A stretch of DNA of 64,000 nt. It comes from Clostridiales bacterium. GTDB taxonomy: Bacteria > Bacillota > Clostridia > Peptostreptococcales > Acidaminobacteraceae. The notes beneath the pieces are model-generated. The model had not been told where the DNA came from, made no database searches, and was given only the letters and a program-made list of their open reading frames with translations. How positions within the stretch are numbered: the stretch's first letter is position 1; each line of letters starts with the position of its first letter. Both the position numbers and the translations under genes were made by a program. The stretch lies in assembly GCA_016933835.1 (NCBI GenBank), contig JAFGAC010000002.1, positions 140,041 to 204,040 of the forward strand. Reading direction: 5' to 3'. Positions 51,648 to 62,721 of this stretch are shown piece by piece.

Positions 51648-52250
51648 TTATAAGACCCCCTTTGTTTTATCAATAAATTCTTGTATAGTTTCATTTAAAA
51701 TTTTACGAACAGCATCTGATGTTAAAGTAGCTCCGGTAACTGCATCTACATTGCTGTCGTTTGCCGGTGCATATGAAATATAATTAGGAGTTCTATTTTC
51801 TAATAAAATATTTCTGAATTGTTCTTTATACCAGGCTTCTGAAATACGTCCGCCGAGTCCGGGCGTTTCGCTATGTGATAGAAAGTCGATGCCTATAATT
51901 TTATCAAGAGACGGCGACAATGCAGCATACCCAATGATTTGTCCCCATAGTCCTGGTCCGCTGAACTCATAGATATACGCTTTGATTTCATTGTCTACAG
52001 TTGCCTTGTAGACGTTGGCAAAATCTATTGAATCGATTTTTTTGATTGTTTCCGCATAAAAAGTATTTACTTGATCATCGGGAACTGAAAGATCAGATGC
52101 GTAAAGAATACTTTTTTTAGTCTTCATAGCCTCCAAGTCATTGATTTTATCAATGGTCAGCTCATTTATAACAGCTAGGCCCGAAGTGAAAATGACTGTC
52201 ACTAAAAGCATAAAGAAAACGGGATAGAGGATTTGCTTTTTCTTAGGCAT
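51648..52250 (-). CDS. nqrC: NqrC/RnfG-type covalent FMN subunit
   Basis: A 200-residue protein with one N-terminal helix and an extracytoplasmic FMN-binding domain. DAVTGATLTSDAVRK contains the flavinylation motif (S/T-G-A-T), whose Thr binds FMN through phosphate; an ApbE transferase would be needed and is not in the window. The length is that of RnfG rather than of NqrC (about 260). GAGGTGA precedes the ATG at 52250. Confidence 0.88.
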   Translation of the reverse strand: MPKKKQILYPVFFMLLVTVIFTSGLAVINELTIDKINDLEAMKTKKSILYASDLSVPDDQVNTFYAETIKKIDSIDFANVYKATVDNEIKAYIYEFSGPGLWGQIIGYAALSPSLDKIIGIDFLSHSETPGLGGRISEAWYKEQFRNILLENRTPNYISYAPANDSNVDAVTGATLTSDAVRKILNETIQEFIDKTKGVL

Positions 52251-53214
52251 TTGCTTCACCTCGTTTCTTTTTCAATGATGATTTTACTTCTTTTACAGTG
52301 ACATCAATTATTGGCGAGAACATACTTCCTATTAAAATGGCAAACATGATACCTCCGGCAAAAAGTGCGAATCCTCTGATGACAACTGTTATGGCACCTA
52401 CGATAAATCCATAGATCAATTTGCCTTCTCTAGTTTTTGCAGAAGAGATTGGATCAGTAATCATAAAGACCATTCCAAAAAGCAATCCGCCAGATAGTAA
52501 ACCGAAAAGAAGATTTGGAACGCTCTCAGCGCCCATTCCGTTAAAAAAGAGTGTTGTTGCAGTGAATCCGATTAAAAGACCAAGCATGTTCTCCCAGAAA
52601 GCTGTTTTCGTATAAAGAAGGTAGATTCCAGCCAAAATAATCAGGACTGCACTTGTCTCACCAATGGATCCAGAGACATTCCCCCATAATAAAGATGAAT
52701 AGTCTGTCATTATACCAGAGTCTCTGAACATCAACATTGGTGTAGCGGTACTCATTGTATCGATTCCTGTATTTAAATAATGTGTAAAGCCACCAGGAAA
52801 ACCTGATGCAGCCAAGGTCCATTGACCAGTTAAAAATTTTGGGAAAGATACATAGACAAACGCTCTTCCAACTAATGCCGGGTTGAATACGTTTCTTCCA
52901 AAACCTCCGAAGACTTCTTTTCCGAAAAGAATACCAAACATGATACCTATGGAAGCAATCCAAAATGGTGTTCTAGGTGGTAATATCAATGTATATAAAA
53001 TAGCGGAGACAAAAACTGCCTCAGAGACAGGTTTGCCTGTTTTGCGTTTGAAAATCCATTCTACGAAAAGTGCAGAAAGTGCATCGACAATCATAAGTAA
53101 AATTGTTCGATATCCAAAAAAATAAACAGATGCTATAATGATGGGTATGAGTGACATCAAAACTTTTCTCATCATGGCCTGTTTCATGAATTTTATACCA
53201 AATATTGTGTACAA
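52243..53214 (-). CDS. nqrB: NqrB/RnfD-type membrane subunit
   Basis: A 323-residue multi-helix protein of the NqrB/RnfD family. FMN is bound at STATPM (in GIDTMSTATPMLMF). LLFGMVFMITDPISSAKTREGKLIYGF is a conserved C-terminal block. The length is that of RnfD (about 320-350) rather than NqrB (over 400). It starts with TTG at 53214, six bases after GGGGGA, and is the first gene of the operon: the next gene upstream is divergent. Confidence 0.88.
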   Translation of the reverse strand: MYTIFGIKFMKQAMMRKVLMSLIPIIIASVYFFGYRTILLMIVDALSALFVEWIFKRKTGKPVSEAVFVSAILYTLILPPRTPFWIASIGIMFGILFGKEVFGGFGRNVFNPALVGRAFVYVSFPKFLTGQWTLAASGFPGGFTHYLNTGIDTMSTATPMLMFRDSGIMTDYSSLLWGNVSGSIGETSAVLIILAGIYLLYTKTAFWENMLGLLIGFTATTLFFNGMGAESVPNLLFGLLSGGLLFGMVFMITDPISSAKTREGKLIYGFIVGAITVVIRGFALFAGGIMFAILIGSMFSPIIDVTVKEVKSSLKKKRGEANA

Positions 53215-53334
53215 AAAAATTCCCCCTTGTTGAAATCTGTATGTAGCAATTTATATCCATTACAATCGCATTTAATCATTTGAGTGCAAAGAAATATTAA
53301 TATATAATACTATCATAGAAAGTGAGGATAGGTG

Positions 53335-54069
53335 ATGATAATTTTTAAAAAAATTATTTTAATGTTGCTTATACTTTTAATAGTCTCTCCATTGACAATA
53401 TTGTTGTTGATTTATTCACCCGATGAAGAATTGCCTAATGCTTTTCAAGTTGAGAATATGGATGACAATAAAGAATCGATGAATTATTTTAAAGATTTGG
53501 ATTTAAGAGATTTGAGTGATATAAAGATGAGTGAAAGTGAAATAAACAAAATAATAAATATCTACGTTGAGTATGGGATGTCAAATGATGAAAATATTGA
53601 TGTAAAGTATCTTTATTTGGATTTGAAGGAAAATAGAATTGAGGGTTATGGCTATGTGATTATTTCAAAGATGATGGATTTTCCAATGAAAATCAAGTTG
53701 ACTGCTGAGACAACTTACTCAGATGGAATGCTGAATGTGAAAATAGAAAAGATAAAAGCGGGACGGGTGAGTGTGCCACTGTGGCTGATAAAAAAAATAA
53801 TGGTCGCAAATGAGATGAAAATACCAGGATTGGATTTAGAGGATCTTAGTTACAAAGTGGATATAGATGGATTAAATCCATATTCCAATATTTTTACTGT
53901 CAAAGATGCGTTTATCGATGAAGAATATCTTCATGTCAAAATAGAGCTTGTCAACTTGTTGCCCGAAAAATTCGACAGTATGATGCAATCGCTATTTGAT
54001 GTATTTAATGAAGGTTTTGATAAAATAAAACAGAGTAAATTGATGCAATTGGAAATTGAGAGACAATAG
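53335..54069 (+). CDS. Membrane-anchored hypothetical protein (YpmS/DUF2140-like)
   Basis: A 244-residue protein with one N-terminal helix (about 5-25) and an extracytoplasmic mostly beta domain. It weakly resembles the YpmS/DUF2140 family (KYLYLDLKENRIEGYGYVIISKM, then RVSVPLWLIKKIM). No catalytic motif. It overlaps nothing and is 43 bases before a methyltransferase gene. Confidence 0.5.
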   Translation: MIIFKKIILMLLILLIVSPLTILLLIYSPDEELPNAFQVENMDDNKESMNYFKDLDLRDLSDIKMSESEINKIINIYVEYGMSNDENIDVKYLYLDLKENRIEGYGYVIISKMMDFPMKIKLTAETTYSDGMLNVKIEKIKAGRVSVPLWLIKKIMVANEMKIPGLDLEDLSYKVDIDGLNPYSNIFTVKDAFIDEEYLHVKIELVNLLPEKFDSMMQSLFDVFNEGFDKIKQSKLMQLEIERQ

Positions 54070-54112
54070 GAGTTTTTGCAATGGACAAAATAAAATAAAT
54101 GGAGTGTTGATA

Positions 54113-55252
54113 ATGCAATTGAATGAACTTGTAAAAGAGATATTAACAAACAATACTTTAATCAAAGGTGTAGTCAGCAATAAGATGAAAAACAGTGGAA
54201 AAGAGTTTACAAAAGTCGATTTTAAACCAGTTTTGTTAAAAGATGAAATGTATATTCAATTTACAAAGTATATAGATACACAAGTTTTTCATGAAAATGC
54301 CAATCAGTTTGAATCAGAAAAAATGATTCTTGAATGGATGATGAATGATTTTGGACAGATGGTGATTTTTACTCAGGAAGCAGACTATCAAATACTGATG
54401 AGTAAAAAAGGAAAATATAAGATTTTAAAGAAAGCGCCTTCAAAGAAAATGGTGGATTTTTCCCACAATAGAAAAAAACAATATATTCTTCAGGAGGGAA
54501 CGCCCTATCCTTTTTTAGTGTATCTTGGTGTAATGACTGCTGATGGAAAAGTAAAACAGCAAAGATACGATAAATTCAAACAATTGAATCGTTACTTGGA
54601 GTTGGTTGAAGATGTCATAAGTGAGATTGACCAGGATTTTATCAGAATAGTGGATTTTGGTTGTGGCAAGGCTTATTTGACATTTGCTCTTTATCATTAT
54701 CTTGTAGATGTGTTGAAAAAAGAAGTGGAAATTATCGGTTTGGATTTAAAGGAAAATGTCATACAATTTGGGAATGAAACGGCTGAAGCGCTTGGCTTTG
54801 ATCGCTTGAAGTTCTATAAAGGGGATATTAAATCTTTTAATGAAGAAAAAACTGTGGATATGGTTGTTTCATTGCATGCCTGCGATACTGCGACAGATGA
54901 CTCTTTAATCAAAGGAATTCAGTGGGAAGCTAAAGTTATCATGGCGGTACCATGTTGTCAGCATGAATTGTACAAAAAAGTCAAAAGCGATAGTGTCAAT
55001 GGATTGTTGAAGTATGGTATCTATAAAGAACGTGTATCAGCAATTGTTACAGATGCCTTAAGAGCGAGTTTGCTTGAGCAAAATGGATATGAAGTAGAGG
55101 CGGTTGAATTTGTATCGCTAGAGCATACAGCTAAAAACATCATGATTAGAGCGGTAAAAAAAGACATCGTGAAAGATGATTCAAAGCATGAATATGATGA
55201 ATTAAAACGTGTTTTTGGAATTGAAGATTTTTATATGGAAAGAAATTTATAA
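54113..55252 (+). CDS. Class I SAM-dependent methyltransferase
   Basis: A 379-residue protein. An N-terminal region of about 175 residues precedes a class I methyltransferase domain: VDFGCGKAYLTFALYHYL (motif I, about residues 182-199), IIGLDLKENVIQFG, VVSLHACDTATDD and VPCCQHELYKKVK (a PCC-Q motif). This is the METTL25-like/PF13679 methyltransferase type. The substrate is unknown; RNA is a possibility. The ATG at 54113 follows GGAGTG. Confidence 0.82.
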   Translation: MQLNELVKEILTNNTLIKGVVSNKMKNSGKEFTKVDFKPVLLKDEMYIQFTKYIDTQVFHENANQFESEKMILEWMMNDFGQMVIFTQEADYQILMSKKGKYKILKKAPSKKMVDFSHNRKKQYILQEGTPYPFLVYLGVMTADGKVKQQRYDKFKQLNRYLELVEDVISEIDQDFIRIVDFGCGKAYLTFALYHYLVDVLKKEVEIIGLDLKENVIQFGNETAEALGFDRLKFYKGDIKSFNEEKTVDMVVSLHACDTATDDSLIKGIQWEAKVIMAVPCCQHELYKKVKSDSVNGLLKYGIYKERVSAIVTDALRASLLEQNGYEVEAVEFVSLEHTAKNIMIRAVKKDIVKDDSKHEYDELKRVFGIEDFYMERNL

Positions 55253-55260
55253 TTTAAGTG

Positions 55261-55297
55261 ACCCTTCAAAATAATAAAAAATTTTGAAGGGTTTTTT
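55261..55297 (+). terminator. Terminator after the methyltransferase gene
   Basis: ACCCTTCAAAAT pairs with ATTTTGAAGGGT (55261-55292), followed by T residues. Confidence 0.85.
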
Positions 55298-55309
55298 GAT
55301 GATTTTAAT

Positions 55310-55358
55310 TTGACTGAATGTATATTGTATACTATACTTAAAAGGTGTATAAGTATAG
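55310..55358 (+). promoter_or_regulatory. PFOR promoter with overlapping inverted repeat
   Basis: TTGACT (55310-55315), 17 bases, TATACT (55333-55338). CTATACTTA (55332-55340) and TAAGTATAG (55350-55358) form a perfect 9-bp inverted repeat that covers the -10 and the start point. It could be an operator or a 5' hairpin in the message. Confidence 0.6.
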
Positions 55359-55367
55359 TAAGAATAG

Positions 55368-58922
<3,555 letters not shown>

Positions 58923-58931
58923 AAGATACTG

Positions 58932-58965
58932 AAAAGCAGGTTGTTTAGACAACCTGCTTTTAAAT
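58932..58965 (+). terminator. Terminator after the PFOR gene
   Basis: AAAAGCAGGTTGT pairs with ACAACCTGCTTTT around TTAG (58932-58961). Confidence 0.85.
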
Positions 58966-59031
58966 GTTAAAATAGATTGATAGATGAACACTTATATAAT
59001 ATAATCGTTTATTGTAGAGGAGGAATTAAAA

Positions 59032-59379
59032 ATGTTGTTACAAACGAATTTGAAGCATTTAGAAACAGCTGATGATATAAAATCGGCAATTGAAAAAGAA
59101 GAAAATTTAATTATTTGTTGTGGTAGAATGGGACCTATGTGTTTGCCTGTATATGCTGCTATGGAAGAAATGGAATCTTCAGGTGAATATAAAAATGTTG
59201 TGTTTACTGATTTAGCTTTTGATACTGAAGATGCTAAGTTGATTAGAATGCTACCTGAAGTAAGAACTTTCAGAGGATTGCCTTTTACACTTTATTTCAA
59301 GAATGGGAAAGTAGTTAAAGCAACTGCTAGCATTCAGTCTAAAGAGCAATTGGTTGATAATGTACAGGAAGTATTTTAA
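59032..59379 (+). CDS. Atypical thioredoxin-like protein
   Basis: A 115-residue thioredoxin fold. LIICCGRMGPMCLPVYAAMEEME replaces the normal WCGPC: two adjacent Cys, then four residues and a third Cys (CCGRMGPMC). The rest is regular (RTFRGLPFTLYFKNGKVV, with a cis-proline). It follows PFOR by 110 bases with its own ribosome site (AGGAGG). Redox function is plausible, but the target is unknown. Confidence 0.75.
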   Translation: MLLQTNLKHLETADDIKSAIEKEENLIICCGRMGPMCLPVYAAMEEMESSGEYKNVVFTDLAFDTEDAKLIRMLPEVRTFRGLPFTLYFKNGKVVKATASIQSKEQLVDNVQEVF

Positions 59380-59392
59380 TTTGATTTAAAGT

Positions 59393-59465
59393 GTTGGGTG
59401 AGAGCTATTTTGAGTTTGAGAAATTCATTCAAATTGAAGAATCAAAACAAAATGACTCTCGCAAC
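59393..59465 (+). other. Long imperfect hairpin
   Basis: GAGAG-CT-ATTTTG (59400-59412) pairs with CAAAAT-GA-CTCTC (59448-59460) across a 2x2 internal loop, and GTTG and CAAC extend it outward. It is not followed by a T-run, so it does not look like a terminator. It lies in the gap between the thioredoxin-like and the HAD genes. Confidence 0.4.
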
Positions 59466-59530
59466 AATAACCACTATTTAATTTCCAACCTAAACTGAAG
59501 TAAATGGTATAGTGAACTGGAGTTGATGAA

Positions 59531-59998
59531 ATGATTAGAATAGAAATTCCTTTTGGAGAAAAATTTGAGATAAAAAATTTAGTGTTCGATTATAATGGAA
59601 CGGTTGCTGTTGATGGGATAATAATTGCTGGATTCTTTGAAAGATTGAGGAAATATAGTGATTTAGGAATATATGTAATTACAGCAGATACTTATGGAAC
59701 CGTGAAAGAACAATTGAAAAGTACTAATATAGAAGTCACAATAATATCAAAGGAAAAAGGTTCTTTGGATAAATTGAATTTTGTTAAATCTTTAGGTTCA
59801 AAAAGTGTGATGGCTTTTGGAAATGGCAGCAATGATCGATTGATGCTTGAAGAAGCCGGTTTGGGAATTTGTATAATCGGCAATGAAGGAGCTTCAGTTA
59901 AAACACTGATGTCAGCTGACATGGTTGTCAAATCTTTGGATGAAGCGCTGGATCTGATTGACAATCCGGATAAAATAATTGCTGGATTGAGAGAATAG
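59531..59998 (+). CDS. Soluble P-type ATPase-like HAD phosphatase
   Basis: A 155-residue HAD protein: FDYNGTVAVDG (catalytic Asp in a DxNGT motif), ITADTYGT, and GNGSNDRLMLEEAGLGICI, resembling the phosphorylation and hinge parts of P-type ATPases without membrane helices (COG4087 type). It would be a small phosphatase; the substrate is unknown. Confidence 0.82.
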   Translation: MIRIEIPFGEKFEIKNLVFDYNGTVAVDGIIIAGFFERLRKYSDLGIYVITADTYGTVKEQLKSTNIEVTIISKEKGSLDKLNFVKSLGSKSVMAFGNGSNDRLMLEEAGLGICIIGNEGASVKTLMSADMVVKSLDEALDLIDNPDKIIAGLRE

Positions 59999-60060
59999 AA
60001 ATAGGTAAATAAGGTTTTGGATATTATGAGGTATGTATAATTTAATTTGATTTAAATTAT

Positions 60061-60095
60061 GAAGAAGAGTAATTGCAATTATTTTTCTTCTTTTT
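60061..60095 (+). terminator. Terminator after the HAD gene
   Basis: GAAGAAGAGTAATT (60061-60074) pairs with AATTATTTTTCTTC (60077-60090), followed by five T residues. Confidence 0.7.
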
Positions 60096-60140
60096 CATTT
60101 TTTTGATTATTTATGGGGTCAGAGTAGTGAAAAATGCATA

Positions 60141-60192
60141 TGTCAACTTATGAAATTTATAGGTTGACAACTGAGTGATTCCTCGTTATCAT
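60141..60192 (+). promoter_or_regulatory. bioY promoter with BirA-type operator
   Basis: TTGACA (60164-60169), 17 bases, TATCAT (60187-60192). TGTCAAC (60141-60147), 15 bases, then GTTGACA (60163-60169) form a perfect inverted repeat over the -35. BirA operators have the form TTGTnAAC-N14 to 16-GTTnACAA; here the variable base is C. Placed before a biotin transporter gene, this fits biotin repression. Confidence 0.75.
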
Positions 60193-60215
60193 AGTCCAGT
60201 AAGGAGGAATTGGTT

Positions 60216-60785
60216 ATGAAAAATTTCAATACAAAAGACATGGTGTTGATATCTATGATGGCAACATTAACAACAATTGGTGCATATATTAGCCTACCTA
60301 TAGGGCCGGTGCCGTTTACACTTCAGACATTTTTTGTGATGCTCTCTGGAATGCTGCTGGGATCAAAAAAAGGTGCACTGTCAATGATTGTTTATGTTTC
60401 AATGGGGTTGGCTGGCATGCCAGTTTTTGCAAATGGCACTTCAGGACTGGGAATCATAGTTAAACCGACTTTTGGATATTTGCTTGGATTTATAGTTGCG
60501 AGTTATTTGGTTGGCAAATTAACTGAAAAATTAAGAAACAATAAAAAGACTTGGTATTTAATAATTCCTTTCGTAGGAATGTTTGCCATTTACATTGTGG
60601 GAGTACCGTATTTATATATGATATTCAACACGTTGATAACGCCTGATGCACCGATTGATTTCACTACAGCGTTAAAGTACGGGTTTACACCTTTCGTGTT
60701 ATTTGATTCAATCAAGGCTGTTGTAGTAGGAATTGTTGCTACATCAATCGTCCCGCTTTTAAATAGAAGTATTTCCAAAGCATAA
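60216..60785 (+). CDS. bioY: Biotin transporter BioY
   Basis: A 189-residue, six-helix S component of an ECF-type vitamin transporter. TLTTIGAYISLPIGPVPFTLQTFFVMLSGMLLG is the BioY signature, and GTSGLGIIVKPTFGYLLGFIVASYLVG follows. The energy-coupling proteins (EcfAAT) are not in the window. AAGGAGG precedes the ATG at 60216. Confidence 0.95.
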   Translation: MKNFNTKDMVLISMMATLTTIGAYISLPIGPVPFTLQTFFVMLSGMLLGSKKGALSMIVYVSMGLAGMPVFANGTSGLGIIVKPTFGYLLGFIVASYLVGKLTEKLRNNKKTWYLIIPFVGMFAIYIVGVPYLYMIFNTLITPDAPIDFTTALKYGFTPFVLFDSIKAVVVGIVATSIVPLLNRSISKA

Positions 60786-60828
60786 AAGCATAATTTCTTT
60801 AATTATTTTAAAGAAATTATGCTTTTTC
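60784..60828. terminator. Bidirectional terminator between bioY and MATE genes
   Basis: AAAAGCATAATTTCTTTAA (60784-60802) pairs with TTAAAGAAATTATGCTTTT (60808-60826), a 19-bp stem with A and T tracts on both sides. Confidence 0.9.
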
Positions 60829-60847
60829 TATTGTATAAAGTAGTCCT

Positions 60848-62188
60848 TTATAAATGCATTTTGTCGATTTCGTGTTTCAATATGAAACCGCTGATTATTG
60901 TTGATATTACGTCTGAAACAGGAAATGCGACAAAGACACCAATCAATCCAAATCCAAGTCGAGGTAAAATGAGAACCAGAGGAATAAGAATTAGCATTTG
61001 TCTTAAAATGGAAAGGACAAATGCTGGTTTAGCTTTTCCTATAGCTTGAAATAATGATCCGCTGATAATCTGGATGCCGATGACCGGTATCGCTAGAAAT
61101 ATATAGTGAATTGCTTGAGTGCCAAGTGAAATTACTTCAGATTCAGTAGTGAAGACCCTGATGATAACTTCAGGAAACAATTGTGATAGAATCCACCCTG
61201 CACTTGCAAACATTGTTGTTACCAGTATTGAAATTTTAACTGTTTCCTTTACACGATCGTATTTTTTTGCGCCATAGTTAAAACCTACTATTGGTTGCAT
61301 TCCTTGAACAACTCCAAATAGAGGCATCAGTAGGAACATCATAACTCTGTTGATTATTCCGTAAACAGTGATTGCGATATCTCCACCAAAAGTTCCTAAA
61401 GTGTTGTTCATTATAACAGCAAGGATGCTTCCATTTACTTGCCTAACAAAGGCAGGCAGACCAACTGCTATTATTTCTTTGAAGATTCCAATCTCAAGCT
61501 TCAAGTGGTGAGGTTTTATTTTAAGGCTACTTTTTCCACTTCTAAAATATGAAAGAACATATAAGAATGAAATAAATTGAGATATGATTGTTGCCCACGC
61601 TGCTCCTTTTATACCCATATCAAATACAAAAATAAAAATTGGATCTAATATAATGTTCAATCCTGTACCTATAATCATGGCAAGCATGGCAACTTTAGCA
61701 TTTCCTTCTGATCGAATGAGGTTGTTTGAACTCATGGCAAAGGAAAAAAATATGGAACCACCTAAAATGATTTGAATATAATCTCTTGAATAAGGCAATA
61801 TATTATCAGTTGCACCGAATAACCTCAAAATTGGGTCAGTGAAAGTATAACCGATAGTGACCATGATACCAACAATGATTAATATCATTACATATGAATT
61901 TCCAGCAATTTTTTCTGCGCGCTCTAAATTGTTTTCACCTAAACTTCTTGAGACAGCTGATGAGGCACCTATGCCGACCATGAATGAAAATGCCATCAGA
62001 ATCATTTGTATAGGGAAAGCGATCGATAAACCGGCAATGCCGAGATAACCCACACCTCTTCCTATAAATATCGTATCAACTAAATTATAAAGCGCATTGA
62101 CAATCATGCCGATAGTTGCGGGTAAAGAGAGTTTTACAAGTAATTTTTTAATGCTTTCTGTACCAAGTTGCAAACTGTGTTTATTCAT
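60848..62188 (-). CDS. MATE-family efflux transporter
   Basis: A 446-residue, twelve-helix membrane protein of the MATE class (NorM/DinF-type): SLPATIGMIVNALYNLVDTIFIGRGVG at the start, FNYGAKKYDRVKETVKIS near the middle. It would export cationic drugs. It shares a message with the MarR gene, which ends eight bases inside its start. Confidence 0.9.
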   Translation of the reverse strand: MNKHSLQLGTESIKKLLVKLSLPATIGMIVNALYNLVDTIFIGRGVGYLGIAGLSIAFPIQMILMAFSFMVGIGASSAVSRSLGENNLERAEKIAGNSYVMILIIVGIMVTIGYTFTDPILRLFGATDNILPYSRDYIQIILGGSIFFSFAMSSNNLIRSEGNAKVAMLAMIIGTGLNIILDPIFIFVFDMGIKGAAWATIISQFISFLYVLSYFRSGKSSLKIKPHHLKLEIGIFKEIIAVGLPAFVRQVNGSILAVIMNNTLGTFGGDIAITVYGIINRVMMFLLMPLFGVVQGMQPIVGFNYGAKKYDRVKETVKISILVTTMFASAGWILSQLFPEVIIRVFTTESEVISLGTQAIHYIFLAIPVIGIQIISGSLFQAIGKAKPAFVLSILRQMLILIPLVLILPRLGFGLIGVFVAFPVSDVISTIISGFILKHEIDKMHL

Positions 62189-62627
62189 TTGTTTTTTCCT
62201 CCGTGAATGATTCAGAATTGTTTTTTAGGCGAATCAATAAGCTGTAAATAATATCAATTTCATCTTTTGAAAAACCTGTGAGTAATTGCTTTTCAACTTC
62301 GAATTTCATATCATTAAGATATTTGTGTAGCCCTTTTGCTTTTTCTGTTAAAAATATTAATTGAGCTCTTTTATCTAAAGGATTTGCTTCTTTCCGTATA
62401 AGACCAGAGAGAGCCATTTTTTTCAAAGTTCTTGTAACTGTTGTTTTATCAATATCCAACAAGGAAGATAATTCTTCTTGGTTTTTACCTTCGGTATTAA
62501 AAAGAAGAAAAAGGATTTTCAGTTGTCCCCATCCCATATCGTAATCCTTAAGATGTTGTCTATAGTACATATGGATATCTTTTGAAATGTGATTGAGTAA
62601 TTGGCCTATTGGATAAATATTTTCCAC
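62181..62627 (-). CDS. MarR-family transcriptional regulator
   Basis: A 148-residue MarR protein: winged helix QEELSSLLDIDKTTVTRTLKKMALSGLIRKEANPLDKRAQLIFLT, typical N- and C-terminal dimer helices. It starts with GTG at 62627, seven bases after GGAGGG. It probably represses itself and the MATE gene through the operators directly upstream. Confidence 0.9.
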   Translation of the reverse strand: MENIYPIGQLLNHISKDIHMYYRQHLKDYDMGWGQLKILFLLFNTEGKNQEELSSLLDIDKTTVTRTLKKMALSGLIRKEANPLDKRAQLIFLTEKAKGLHKYLNDMKFEVEKQLLTGFSKDEIDIIYSLLIRLKNNSESFTEEKTNE

Positions 62628-62645
62628 TATAAGTCCCTCCAAAAA

Positions 62646-62694
62646 ATTAGTTGCATATACAACATAACATGTATTTGTTGTATATGCAACTAAT
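62646..62694 (-). promoter_or_regulatory. Double MarR-type operator and promoter
   Basis: A perfect 19-bp inverted repeat (62646-62664 with 62676-62694, 11-base centre). Each arm holds TTGCATATACAA or its reverse, itself nearly palindromic, as in MarR sites. On the minus strand TTGCAT, 17 bases, TATGTT form a promoter inside the repeat, so binding would block RNA polymerase. Confidence 0.75.
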
Positions 62695-62721
62695 TATATT
62701 TATTGATCGCCATATTTCATT

